NCBI GenBank assembly: GCA_012963185.1
Contig: DTWD01000621.1
Location: forward strand, 1 to 17,010
Length of the DNA stretch: 17,010 bases
Source: Acidobacteriota bacterium
GTDB taxonomy: Bacteria; Acidobacteriota; Vicinamibacteria; Vicinamibacterales; UBA8438
Reading direction: 5' to 3'
Under the pieces are notes generated by a model. It did no database searches. It saw only the letters and a list, made by a program, of their open reading frames with translations, and had not been told where the DNA came from. Below are positions 1-6,633 of this stretch, in pieces; positions within the stretch are counted from its first letter, which is position 1, and every line of letters starts with the position of its first letter. Made by a program: the position numbers and the translations under genes.

Positions 1-73
1 CCAGTGGAGCAGTTGGGAGCGCGCGTGAATGGCATTCACGAGGTCACGGGTTCGACCCCCGTCTGGTCCACCA
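1..73 (+). tRNA. tRNA-Ala (anticodon GGC), 5' end cut by window
   Basis: This is the 3' portion of a tRNA; window base 1 corresponds to tRNA position 4. The anticodon stem CGTGA/TCACG closes the loop ATGGCAT, giving anticodon GGC at 31-33, which reads GCC alanine codons. The T stem ACGGG/CCCGT closes loop TTCGACC. The acceptor 3' strand CTGGTCC (63-69) pairs with CCAG at 1-4, followed by discriminator A and an encoded CCA at 71-73. Position 70 of the tRNA (base 67) is U, as needed for the G3:U70 alanine identity pair; G3 itself lies outside the window. The D stem GAGC/GCGC has one A-G mismatch (11-24). The gene converges on the asparaginase gene with an 8-base gap. Confidence 0.95.
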
Positions 74-81
74 TCTAATTG

Positions 82-1158
82 TCAGTAAACACTAAACATC
101 CGTCGTATCTCCATGCTGTCTAAAGTCTTAGACAGTGCAAGCATGAGAAGGACGCGTGCTTTAATCGGTGATAAATCATTCCCTGATACACGGTTATTTG
201 CGTATCGCCAGCTTGGACTATTTCCAGCAGAATTAGTGAGGGAGCGGCGAGCGGGTATTCGTCCTGCGCCTGTTCTTGTAGTGATAACGACTGTCAGGCC
301 GGCGTCAATTACTTTCTGGAGAGCGTCGCTCTGACTTGGGGTTGTCGATCCAGCCCCAGCGGCGGCAATAACTAGGCCTTCTGCACCGTTCTGATGCGCG
401 GCAGTGATGAGATTGCCAGTTGCTCCGAGGTAACTCATTACAATGTCGACCCGGGGTAAGCGGTCAATCGTCGATGGGTCAAATTCCGTGCGGCGGGTGT
501 GCCGTCGCATCGGTCGGCGATAATAGACGATACGGTCAGATTCCACAGAACCCATTGGTCCGTATAGTCCTGAATCGAAAGTGTCTAATCGTTGTGCGTG
601 AGTCTTCGTTACGTCACGTGCTCCGTGAATCTGCTCGTTCAATACGACAAGCACTCCTCGCCCCCTGGACGCTGAGGCAGCTGCTACTCTAAATCCGTCG
701 AGCAGATTTGCAGACCCGTCGTAGCCGACTTCATCCGGTGTTCGCATTGCTCCAACCACTACAACCGGTCGGTCTGTTTTTACGGTCAGATTAAGAAAAT
801 ACGCTGTTTCTTCAAGCGTATCAGTTCCAGTTGTTAGGACGATTCCGTTGAGATCGGGGCGTTCGTCAAGGATTATATTTAGTCGATTCGAAAGTTCCAA
901 CCATTGGTCCAAACTGAGGGCGCTACTGGAGATATTGGTGAATTGCTCGGTTTCGACAGAGACGAATCGGCTTAGGGAGGGGACTAATGCAACGAGTTCA
1001 TCAGCAGTTAATCGTCCGTTCGGATGGTTCGCAATTGTGCCGCCTGTAGCGATTAGTCGAACTACCGGTGGGTCGACTAATTGTTCACCTGCGAAACATT
1101 CGTTCGCTGCGATGAGGTAAAGCCCTGCTGCTACGAAGAATCGAACAGATAGACGCAT
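82..1158 (-). CDS. ansB: L-asparaginase, type II, exported
   Basis: The 358-residue protein hydrolyses L-asparagine to aspartate and ammonia, probably in the periplasm. An N-terminal signal peptide is visible: basic start, hydrophobic residues about 7-18, and a plausible cleavage after CFA near residue 23. Family landmarks follow in order: the TGGTIA motif at 38-43 with nucleophile Thr41, the second motif TGTDTLEET at 110-118 holding the Thr112-Asp113 pair, and DVTKT at 182-186 supplying Lys185. These match Thr12, Thr89-Asp90 and Lys162 of E. coli AnsB (mature numbering). Length fits the exported class. The start is ATG with no clear Shine-Dalgarno sequence. The signal peptide favours the periplasmic type II enzyme over cytoplasmic type I; glutaminase side activity cannot be judged here. 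Confidence 0.93.
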   Translation of the reverse strand: MRLSVRFFVAAGLYLIAANECFAGEQLVDPPVVRLIATGGTIANHPNGRLTADELVALVPSLSRFVSVETEQFTNISSSALSLDQWLELSNRLNIILDERPDLNGIVLTTGTDTLEETAYFLNLTVKTDRPVVVVGAMRTPDEVGYDGSANLLDGFRVAAASASRGRGVLVVLNEQIHGARDVTKTHAQRLDTFDSGLYGPMGSVESDRIVYYRRPMRRHTRRTEFDPSTIDRLPRVDIVMSYLGATGNLITAAHQNGAEGLVIAAAGAGSTTPSQSDALQKVIDAGLTVVITTRTGAGRIPARRSLTNSAGNSPSWRYANNRVSGNDLSPIKARVLLMLALSKTLDSMEIRRMFSVY

Positions 1159-1187
1159 TAACTATTTGTAATAACTAGTAGTGCGTA

Positions 1188-1403
1188 CTATACCGAATCT
1201 GTTGCAACACGATGTGCCAGCGACAGCCATGAAACCAGACTTGTGACCGCCTCTTTTGGTGTTCCACCATAGAAAGGCATCAGCGCACCAGGACCGCCGG
1301 CATTTCGAACAAGATAAGCTCGCCAGCGGTTTCCGTGTGTCGGGGTGACTGCGATCTCGTATTGGTACCCGTTGATCGTTTCTTTAAAGTGATGGACGGT
1401 CAC
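1188..1403 (-). CDS. Small HicB-like protein (71 aa)
   Basis: This is a small hypothetical protein starting with GTG, with no clear ribosome-binding site. It has no signal peptide or membrane segment. The sequence suggests two or three beta strands (WRAYLV at 27-32) followed by a turn and a helix: G46-x-T48-x-x-E51-A52-x6-W59. The pattern W-x-A then G-x-T-x-x-E-A then a helix is what stand-alone HicB-type folds show. The same pattern occurs in the 61-residue protein at 2549-2734. No HicA-like toxin lies next to it, so a toxin-antitoxin role is not supported. It lies 29 bases upstream of the asparaginase gene on the same strand and may be cotranscribed. Function unknown. Confidence 0.65.
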   Translation of the reverse strand: MTVHHFKETINGYQYEIAVTPTHGNRWRAYLVRNAGGPGALMPFYGGTPKEAVTSLVSWLSLAHRVATDSV

Positions 1404-1499
1404 AGTTTCAAGGTGTCAATGTGTCGTTATGTGAAAAGTTGGACCGGGGAATTCTATTCATTTGGAGCCTAATTTCAAGCGAAGCAATACGCGAAGGCA

Positions 1500-1596
1500 T
1501 CATCCACAGGCAAGCACAACACAATTCTTAGAGTAAATTAAAAGAAAAAAAAATTTGTCCGCATTGTTTCCACAGGGCATAAACAGTTTTTCCACA
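1500..1596 (+). promoter_or_regulatory. Cluster of three DnaA-box-like sites with AT-rich spacer
   Basis: Three nonamers lie in the same direction: TCATCCACA (1500-1508), GTTTCCACA (1566-1574) and TTTTCCACA (1588-1596). Against the DnaA consensus TTWTNCACA the last is exact and the other two each differ at one position. Their spacings are 66 and 22 bases, both multiples of 22, so they would sit on the same helical face. Between the first and second is a strongly A/T stretch (about 1521-1557). No dnaA, dnaN, parA or gidA gene is in the window, so origin function is only a possibility; DnaA-dependent regulation or chance are alternatives. Confidence 0.35.
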
Positions 1597-1683
1597 GTCT
1601 TTCTATTTTGAGTTTTCTCTGGTTTTGAAATGCGGCGGCTCTTTTTCTGTTTGGAGTGTACTAAAAAAGTATTGCTACCTTCG

Positions 1684-1706
1684 GGCATCTATCAATATTT
1701 GATGCC
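1684..1706. repeat. Inverted repeat GGCATC-N11-GATGCC
   Basis: GGCATC at 1684-1689 and GATGCC at 1701-1706 are perfect reverse complements around an 11-base AT-rich centre. A nested, mutually exclusive arm pair ATCAA/TTGAT (1691-1695 and 1699-1703) also exists. It could be a protein-binding operator or a small hairpin. It has no T-run, so it does not look like an intrinsic terminator. Confidence 0.4.
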
Positions 1707-1802
1707 AGTGATGATCTAGTGAATTTGATTTCGTCTTCATGTTGAACGCTTGATGGTTCACAATACGATGTGATTAATCGTCGGGCAGTTCGACTATTCT
1801 GA

Positions 1803-2160
1803 GTTTCAACGCTGCGAGATTTCCAGCGGTGTATTCAGGAAGCGATTGTCGAGCTCGAACCGAGAAGACGGTCAGCAGCAGCGGTCATTGTTCCTACCTG
1901 GTCGGCTTCGGAACAAGTTCGTCTGATGCTTGTTTCGAGAGGCGGAGCGAAAATCGTACCGGCGATCGTCTTGAGAACAGATTGGTACGAATGGTTCATC
2001 GATTAAATCTAGTCGCGGTAGTCTTGCTGAGGTTCTTCCGGGATCATTCTTGTTCTCTATAGAGACTGCTGTCGGTTCTGATGGGGCCAGATGGATAGGG
2101 CCGAGTGGCTACTCTCATCGTTTCGCGGTCCTACCAACATCTTCGGAAACGACTCCATAA
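1803..2160 (+). pseudogene. Possible decayed coding remnant (two overlapping open frames)
   Basis: One frame runs 1803-2006 without a standard start codon, opening right after an in-frame TGA at 1800-1802, and ends in a protein-like sequence with DWYEWFID before TAA. A second frame runs 1975-2160 and continues with protein-like composition (for example SLAEVLPGSFLFSIETA). Joining them needs one frameshift near 1975-2006. The third frame is also open, so openness alone proves little. No family was recognised. This is a weak call, given so that the stretch is not read as empty. Confidence 0.15.
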
Positions 2161-2215
2161 ATAACTTGGCGGATTCGTAACATAGCGTGAAGTTCGTGAC
2201 CTGTGGTCAAGGCAG

Positions 2216-2530
2216 TTGCTAACCGATAATTCTTATCAGGGGGCGGTCGAGGTGGTTGGATCCAACCAGGAAGCATTTGCCGGCCGCGGAAAGAAAAAAT
2301 TGTCGATATTGCCCAATTCTTCTCCTATGAGAGGACCGTTCGAACTTTTAACGCTTGCGGCGCTGCCATGCGGTTGTATCGCAGCTGACTATCGCGCTTC
2401 ATCAATAGACGTGGATTTAATAGCCCTTGAAGCTAAGGGACCCCACTGCACAATGTCTGAGCACCATGCTGGTCATGTGTTGAGTATCGATGAACCCAGA
2501 GACTCACTCAGTCTACACAGCAGTCGCTAG
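2216..2530 (+). CDS. Doubtful hypothetical ORF (104 codons)
   Basis: An open frame from TTG to a TAG stop in the gene-poor region. It has no Shine-Dalgarno sequence, no recognisable domain, no signal peptide, and an uneven composition. It is listed only because it is the longest frame in this stretch. It is more likely non-coding or a remnant than a functional gene. Confidence 0.12.
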   Translation: MLTDNSYQGAVEVVGSNQEAFAGRGKKKLSILPNSSPMRGPFELLTLAALPCGCIAADYRASSIDVDLIALEAKGPHCTMSEHHAGHVLSIDEPRDSLSLHSSR

Positions 2531-2548
2531 CGTTTGTTTCCTGAACAT

Positions 2549-2734
2549 TTATAGCCTAAGAAGGCTAGAGTCCTGCGTGAGCCGTTCAATCCAACGCTGA
2601 GCGTTAGATTCGGCTTCCTCTTGGGTCTGCCCTGGTAGTATCACGGACCCAGCTGGCTTGGAGTCGCCGGCGCTGGTGACCCAGGCGACCCAGTGTCCGG
2701 CACGTGCTTCGCTGTGGATGGCGTAATCGCTCAT
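2549..2734 (-). CDS. Small HicB-like protein (61 aa)
   Basis: A 61-residue protein starting with ATG at 2734-2732 and ending with TAA. It has no signal peptide or membrane span. The visible pattern is W15-x-A17-W-V, then G35-x-T37-x-x-E40-A41-x6-W48-I, followed by an amphipathic end. This matches, with one residue of gap, the pattern of the 71-residue protein at 1188-1403, so the two look like diverged members of one family. The G-x-T-x-x-E-A helix start resembles HicB-fold proteins; no HicA partner is adjacent. Function unknown. Its last codons contain a small perfect hairpin. Confidence 0.7.
   Translation of the reverse strand: MSDYAIHSEARAGHWVAWVTSAGDSKPAGSVILPGQTQEEAESNAQRWIERLTQDSSLLRL
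2552..2567. repeat. Small hairpin at the 3' end of the 61-aa gene
   Basis: TAGCCT (2552-2557), loop AAGA, AGGCTA (2562-2567) form a perfect 6-bp stem covering the last codons just before the TAA stop of the minus-strand gene. There is no U-run after it on either strand, so termination is uncertain. Confidence 0.3.
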
Positions 2735-2781
2735 TAGTAATCAGCTAGTAATATCGTGATGCTATATCAACTCGTCGTTTC

Positions 2782-2809
2782 TTGCCTCGTTTTGGCTGAG
2801 ACAAGGCAA
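2782..2809. promoter_or_regulatory. Inverted repeat upstream of the zinc-ribbon gene
   Basis: TTGCCT (2782-2787) and AGGCAA (2804-2809) are exact reverse complements with a 16-base spacer, 22 bases before the ATG at 2832. The position suits an operator or leader hairpin, but a 6-bp arm is short and may be chance. Confidence 0.25.
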
Positions 2810-2831
2810 TCAGTAGTGTAGAATTTAGGAG

Positions 2832-3068
2832 ATGTCACTGATATGCGCTGATTGCGGAAATAAGAAGAGTTTTCAGATAAAGACGATCCAAATCACGGCG
2901 ATTGAGGTGGTAGAGGCAGGTGAAAGCCCTCGCTTTGACCCAAAGGATGAGGGTAACGTAGAACCGACTGTGCTGGAACTGTTGTGCGAAGAATGTGAGT
3001 CCAGCGTTGATCTCGATACTCTTAGTGCGGGAGACCGACAGAAGCTTCGACTCGCCATTCCTTTTTAA
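2832..3068 (+). CDS. Small zinc-ribbon-like protein (78 aa)
   Basis: A 78-residue soluble acidic protein with two CxxC knuckles: C5-A-D-C8 at the N-terminus and C52-E-E-C55, separated by about 43 residues. This arrangement is typical of a four-cysteine zinc (or other metal) ribbon. No longer family was recognised. The ATG is the first available start, since an in-frame TAG ends three bases before it; a TAGGAG sequence abuts the ATG with no spacer, which is tighter than usual for a Shine-Dalgarno site. The downstream DnaJ-like gene begins 21 bases after its stop on the same strand, suggesting an operon with a second cysteine-motif protein. Confidence 0.75.
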   Translation: MSLICADCGNKKSFQIKTIQITAIEVVEAGESPRFDPKDEGNVEPTVLELLCEECESSVDLDTLSAGDRQKLRLAIPF

Positions 3069-3089
3069 TCCTTTTCTATCTTACAAACT

Positions 3090-3617
3090 GTGTTCGATAT
3101 TCCTGGGTCCCCTCGCCGTTTCTTAGAACAAGACATCCAACTACACCGGCGTGACTACTGGAAGTTAGTGCGCCAGACGCGTGTAGCGTCACCGCGTCTA
3201 CTGATTCATCCAACTAACTATCAGGCAAAGCGTCTTGGATGTGATGTTGAAGTAGGATTTCCGTCCACGTCGGCGTTTGTTTCTGAAATGCGTAAGGCTT
3301 TTTGGGGATCTTTTGACTCGAGTCTGGAAGTGGTTCAACATACGAGGATAGAGTTGTCGTCACGCCAGGCACATGTTGGTGCTCGGGTTCCCTTTAATCT
3401 TTCTATTAGTGAGACATGTCCTGTTTGTGGCGGTCGGGGAGAGTTATCGTTTGCGCCTTGTGGGGTCTGTTGCGGTGCTGGCAAGGGACAGGTTCCTCAT
3501 TCAGTTACATTGAATCTTCCAGCTGGCGTGCGGCATGGTAGCCTTCTCCATTTTTCGTTCAGGCTACCGTACTCGTCTTCAACCCGAATAGAAGCGTTAA
3601 TCGAAATCCGCGATTAA
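3090..3617 (+). CDS. DnaJ-like protein without J domain (half zinc finger + C-terminal domain)
   Basis: The 175-residue protein carries two CxxCxGxG repeats, C110-x2-C113-G-G-R-G and C124-x2-C127-C-G-A-G, the signature of the DnaJ/Hsp40 cysteine-rich domain. A full DnaJ has four such repeats binding two zinc ions; this has two, enough for one. After it, SVTLNLPAGVRHGSLLHF (138-155) resembles the beta-rich DnaJ substrate-binding domain. There is no J domain (no HPD motif), so it cannot stimulate DnaK in the usual way. Residues 1-100 are unrecognised, with basic N-terminal segments. The start is GTG without a clear ribosome-binding site; coupling to the preceding gene is possible. A chaperone or metal-dependent scaffold role is inference. 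Confidence 0.7.
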   Translation: MFDIPGSPRRFLEQDIQLHRRDYWKLVRQTRVASPRLLIHPTNYQAKRLGCDVEVGFPSTSAFVSEMRKAFWGSFDSSLEVVQHTRIELSSRQAHVGARVPFNLSISETCPVCGGRGELSFAPCGVCCGAGKGQVPHSVTLNLPAGVRHGSLLHFSFRLPYSSSTRIEALIEIRD

Positions 3618-3702
3618 AGTGAGAATCGTTTCTATATGTGAAAGTTAGGTGTTAAGTAATTTATGCAGACTGTAAAGTTCGATTTTCTGAAATTCCGAAA
3701 CA

Positions 3703-3717
3703 AGCGGTTAAGCCGCT
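3703..3717 (+). promoter_or_regulatory. Hairpin in the mrp leader
   Basis: AGCGG (3703-3707), loop TTAAG, CCGCT (3713-3717) form a perfect 5-bp stem. It ends directly before the AAGG that serves as the mrp Shine-Dalgarno sequence (3718-3721), so it could modulate ribosome access or mark the 5' leader. Function is not shown. Confidence 0.3.
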
Positions 3718-3721
3718 AAGG
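3718..3721 (+). promoter_or_regulatory. Ribosome-binding site deciding the mrp start
   Basis: AAGG lies 9 bases before the ATG at 3731. It abuts the alternative in-frame TTG at 3722, which leaves no spacer, so the ATG is preferred. Confidence 0.55.
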
Positions 3722-3730
3722 TTGTCTGTT

Positions 3731-4615
3731 ATGTCCGATGAGTCAAACCAGCCCAAGAGAATGACCTTACCAATGGCAACTCCAGCCGGCCCGACAAGTC
3801 AGGCTCCCCCTGGTGCCGTCAGTCGTGCAATTCCTGGCGTCAAACATATCATCGCAGTCGGTGCTGGTAAGGGGGGCGTTGGTAAGACCACGGTGTCGGT
3901 GAATCTCGCGATTGCTCTTACGAAGTCTGGGAATCGAGTAGGTATTATCGATGCCGATGTTTATGGGCCGAATGTGCCAATGATGCTTGGTATTTCGTCT
4001 CAACTAGAGTCGGATGGCAAGAAAATTGTGCCAGCTGAAAAATACGGTATTCGGGTTGTTTCAATGGGCTTTCTCGCCGACGAGAAGGCGCCTCTTATTT
4101 GGCGCGGTCCGATGTTGCATGGTGTTGTCCGTCAGTTTCTCCAAGACGTGAGGTGGGGCGAACTTGATTATCTTGTAGTAGATATGCCTCCGGGCACAGG
4201 CGACGTGGCGCTGAGTCTTAGTCAAACGGTTCCTGTCTCAGGGGCGGTCGTTGTCACGACGCCTCAGAAGGTATCGCTTGCTGATAGCCGCCGAGCAGTT
4301 GCGATGTACGAAAAGCTGAATATCCCGACACTTGGAATTATCGAAAACATGAGCTATTACGTTTGTCCTGGGTGTGAGCAAGAGGCGGACTTATTTGGGA
4401 AAGGTGGTGGCGTGCAGATTGCTGAGGAACTAAACGTTCCTTTTCTAGGCCAAATTCCGCTTTGTACGCCGATAAGGGTCGGCGGTGACACTGGTGCGCC
4501 TATTGTCAGTGTTGAGCCAGATTCGCCAGGCGGGCAAGCTTTTTCGCAGGCGGCGGAACGCACTGTTGACCAACTTTCTATTGCTTCAAAGAAGCCATTG
4601 GCGCCCGTGCTGTAG
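3731..4615 (+). CDS. mrp: Mrp/ApbC/NBP35-family Fe-S cluster carrier ATPase
   Basis: A 294-residue P-loop NTPase that assembles or carries [4Fe-4S] clusters for transfer to apoproteins in the cytoplasm. Landmarks: a deviant Walker A motif GKGGVGKTT at 46-54, the switch DADVYGPN at 74-81, DMPPGTGD at 151-158, and the bridging cluster ligands C212-P-G-C215 just after ENMSYY. The N-terminus is a short Pro/Ala-rich tail of about 38 residues; the DUF59/MIP18 domain found in many longer Mrp proteins is absent. The ATG start is preferred over an upstream TTG at 3722 because of AAGG spacing. It follows two cysteine-motif genes on the same strand after a 113-base gap and converges on the methyltransferase gene with 16 bases between stops. 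Confidence 0.95.
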   Translation: MSDESNQPKRMTLPMATPAGPTSQAPPGAVSRAIPGVKHIIAVGAGKGGVGKTTVSVNLAIALTKSGNRVGIIDADVYGPNVPMMLGISSQLESDGKKIVPAEKYGIRVVSMGFLADEKAPLIWRGPMLHGVVRQFLQDVRWGELDYLVVDMPPGTGDVALSLSQTVPVSGAVVVTTPQKVSLADSRRAVAMYEKLNIPTLGIIENMSYYVCPGCEQEADLFGKGGGVQIAEELNVPFLGQIPLCTPIRVGGDTGAPIVSVEPDSPGGQAFSQAAERTVDQLSIASKKPLAPVL

Positions 4616-4631
4616 AACGAACACTGGCAAT

Positions 4632-5411
4632 CTAGTGGCCTATTTCCCGAACCTTAGCTTCGCCGGTCATAGGCACGAACCGTACCGGAAGCGTTTGGAC
4701 AGTTGATGTCCCGTCATCGGTTTTCGTGACGATGGTTATCTCTTGTTGAAGTCGACCCACTGGAATCACGACTTTGCCTCCAACCGCCAGTTGCTCGATT
4801 AGTGCAGGCGGTACGTGGTCTGGCGCTGCGGTGACAATGATGGCGTCGAAAGGTGCTTCCTCGGGCCATCCTCGGTAGCCGTCTCCTGATTTAACTGTGA
4901 GGTTGAGGTATCCCAAATTGTTAAGTAGATTACGAGAACGAGTAGCGAGCTCAGGAAGTATCTCAATTGAAAAAACTTCTGATGCGATCTCTGCGAGTAC
5001 CGCGGCTTGATAGCCCGATCCTGTTCCTATTTCCAAAACTTTGTCTTCTTTGGTAAGAGTTGCCGTCTCAGTCATGTAAGCAACTACGTAAGGTTGGGAA
5101 ATAGTTTGGTCGAATCCAATCGGGAGTGGATTGTCTTCGTACGCACGGTTCGCAAGACTGTGTGGCACGAAAAGATGACGGGGCACCGATTTCATTGCAG
5201 CCAGCACGTTTTCGTCTTTGATGCCGCGCTGTCGGATTTGTTTTTCTACCATTTGTTTACGTTGCCGAATACGGTATGTTTCGTTTTGCTTGCCTGCATA
5301 GATCAGGCTACCTTTGCCTAAGTATCCGAGACTGGTAGAAACAAAGATTAATATGACAATAACCCAGAGCCACCTCAGACGCCGACACTTGATTTGATGT
5401 ATAGAATTCAC
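4632..5411 (-). CDS. pcm: Protein-L-isoaspartate O-methyltransferase with N-terminal membrane/signal segment
   Basis: A SAM-dependent methyltransferase that repairs isoaspartyl residues in damaged proteins. The catalytic part (from about residue 53) contains the family signature TISQPYVVAYMTE at 103-115, SAM motif I VLEIGTGSGYQ at 125-135, and the later motif FDAIIVTAAP at 188-197. Unlike E. coli Pcm it has about 52 extra N-terminal residues: a basic stretch KCRRLR at 8-13 and a hydrophobic span at about 14-30. By the positive-inside rule this would place the enzyme outside the cytoplasmic membrane, anchored or exported, although SAM is cytoplasmic. An internal Met53 could give a cytosolic form. 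The GTG start has no strong ribosome-binding site. It lies next to, but likely separately transcribed from, glk. Confidence 0.9.
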   Translation of the reverse strand: MNSIHQIKCRRLRWLWVIVILIFVSTSLGYLGKGSLIYAGKQNETYRIRQRKQMVEKQIRQRGIKDENVLAAMKSVPRHLFVPHSLANRAYEDNPLPIGFDQTISQPYVVAYMTETATLTKEDKVLEIGTGSGYQAAVLAEIASEVFSIEILPELATRSRNLLNNLGYLNLTVKSGDGYRGWPEEAPFDAIIVTAAPDHVPPALIEQLAVGGKVVIPVGRLQQEITIVTKTDDGTSTVQTLPVRFVPMTGEAKVREIGH

Positions 5412-5505
5412 TGTTTTTGATGAACATTAAGCATTCTTAGCTATTGTTACATTCGATGGTGGTTTAGTTCGCGAGTGGCAGTTAACTAAGTATTCGTCAT
5501 CTTGG

Positions 5506-6519
5506 TTATTTACTCAATTCTGATTGTTCGATACTAAGTCGAGAGGCCACAACGGCGGCCCCAAGTAACGCCAGATTTTCCGGGAGCACTACATGGACGG
5601 GAATATCAGACAGAATATTTTCCATTGGTGTCTTGGCACGAAAGGCATCAAGAAAAGTATCGCTCCTAAGCTTTTTCAGTATCTTGGGCGCGATTCCACC
5701 AGCAATGTAGATCCCAGCAGTTGCCACAGAACGCAGAGCGAGGTTGCCTGACTCGGATCCAAGAGCGCTAATAAACATCTCTAAAGCTGCGGCGCAGCGA
5801 TCACATCCATCTTGCATAGCTACGGCGGTAATTTCACTGGCCTCCGGCACGTTGGTGCCTTTTATAACATCACATGGTTTGGTGTCATGGGTAAATGAGT
5901 GCAGCAGCGTAAGACCCCGGCCTGATAGCACGTGTTCATATGATGCTCGCCCAAATCGACTGATTATTGTTTGCAGAAAAAGAATTTCCTGAGGGGTCCT
6001 TGGAGCGTAATCGGTATGTCCTGGTTCTCCAGCGATCGAAACGAATTGGTTGTTGACCCTGGTCAGTACAGATTCACCCAGACCTGTGCCGGGGGCAATC
6101 AACGCAGCGTTACCTTCTGGGTCGGGTTTGCCTCTTTGGAGTGTTGTAATTTCGTCACAACCTACGAACGGAATCGCGTGGGCCATGGCTTCGACGTCGT
6201 TAATTAACTGGACGTGCGGTAACTGGACGTTGAGAACATCCGAGACAATTGTCGATTCGATTCGCCACGGAACATTTGTTATCTCACATGTGGCACTACG
6301 GACTGGTCCTGCTACGCCGAGAGTGACAGCGTCAATATTCGTGCCATCCGCATACGTACAGATAAACTCCCTCAGGATTTCGCCAAGATTGGCGTATTCT
6401 CGTGTCGAGTAACGAGTAATGACATGAGGTTGCGGTCGATGACTGTTACGCTTGAATAAACCAAGTAATGTCTTTGTGCCACCAATATCGCCGGCCAGAA
6501 TAGTATTCGTAAGTGCCAT
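5506..6519 (-). CDS. glk: Glucokinase (E. coli Glk type)
   Basis: A 337-residue ATP-dependent hexokinase-fold enzyme phosphorylating glucose to glucose 6-phosphate in the cytoplasm. Motifs in order: phosphate-binding DIGGTKT at 11-17, GVAGPV at 68-73, INDVEAMA at 106-113 with the catalytic Asp109, the second phosphate loop APGTGLGES at 142-150, and the sugar-binding GEPGHTDYAP at 164-173. This set and the lack of a ROK zinc motif point to the Glk family rather than ROK kinases. The ATG at 6519 is preferred; a TTG at 6555 would add 12 residues ahead of the standard N-terminus. It is divergent from the BRCT/TPR gene, with 114 bases between the starts. Confidence 0.92.
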   Translation of the reverse strand: MALTNTILAGDIGGTKTLLGLFKRNSHRPQPHVITRYSTREYANLGEILREFICTYADGTNIDAVTLGVAGPVRSATCEITNVPWRIESTIVSDVLNVQLPHVQLINDVEAMAHAIPFVGCDEITTLQRGKPDPEGNAALIAPGTGLGESVLTRVNNQFVSIAGEPGHTDYAPRTPQEILFLQTIISRFGRASYEHVLSGRGLTLLHSFTHDTKPCDVIKGTNVPEASEITAVAMQDGCDRCAAALEMFISALGSESGNLALRSVATAGIYIAGGIAPKILKKLRSDTFLDAFRAKTPMENILSDIPVHVVLPENLALLGAAVVASRLSIEQSELSK

Positions 6520-6633
6520 GTCGTAATAAAGATTGACGGTTGACTTTATGATCAATCTACCTCATGTTTCCACCCGTCGACACGCGTTGATTTATTTTTT
6601 TGACCAGTTACTGCTAATTGCGATCTCGACCCG

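Larger units (their letters stand above)
1404..2548. other. Gene-poor region of about 1.1 kb
   Basis: No convincing gene was found on either strand. The left part (1500-1600) is AT-rich and carries three DnaA-box-like nonamers; a palindrome follows at 1684-1706. All three plus frames are open for 60-78 codons around 1800-2160, but none has a good start, ribosome-binding site or recognisable motif. A 104-codon frame at 2216-2530 starts only with TTG and is also unrecognised. The region could hold decayed coding sequence, a regulatory or replication-related element, or an unrecognised RNA. Confidence 0.6.

Noticed and set aside
1500..1688. 62-codon minus-strand open frame
   Set aside because: Low-complexity Lys/Phe-rich product over the AT-rich DnaA-box-like stretch, with no ribosome-binding site or domain; taken as spurious.
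1188..2734. HicAB toxin-antitoxin system
   Set aside because: The two small proteins have a HicB-like pattern, but no HicA-like partner is adjacent to either.
6520..6555. Longer glucokinase start at TTG 6555
   Set aside because: It adds 12 residues ahead of the normal family N-terminus; ATG 6519 is preferred.
6588..6633. Sigma-70 promoter before the BRCT/TPR gene (TTGACC near 6600)
   Set aside because: With 17-base spacing the -10 reads ATCTCG, a poor match; no convincing promoter could be assigned.
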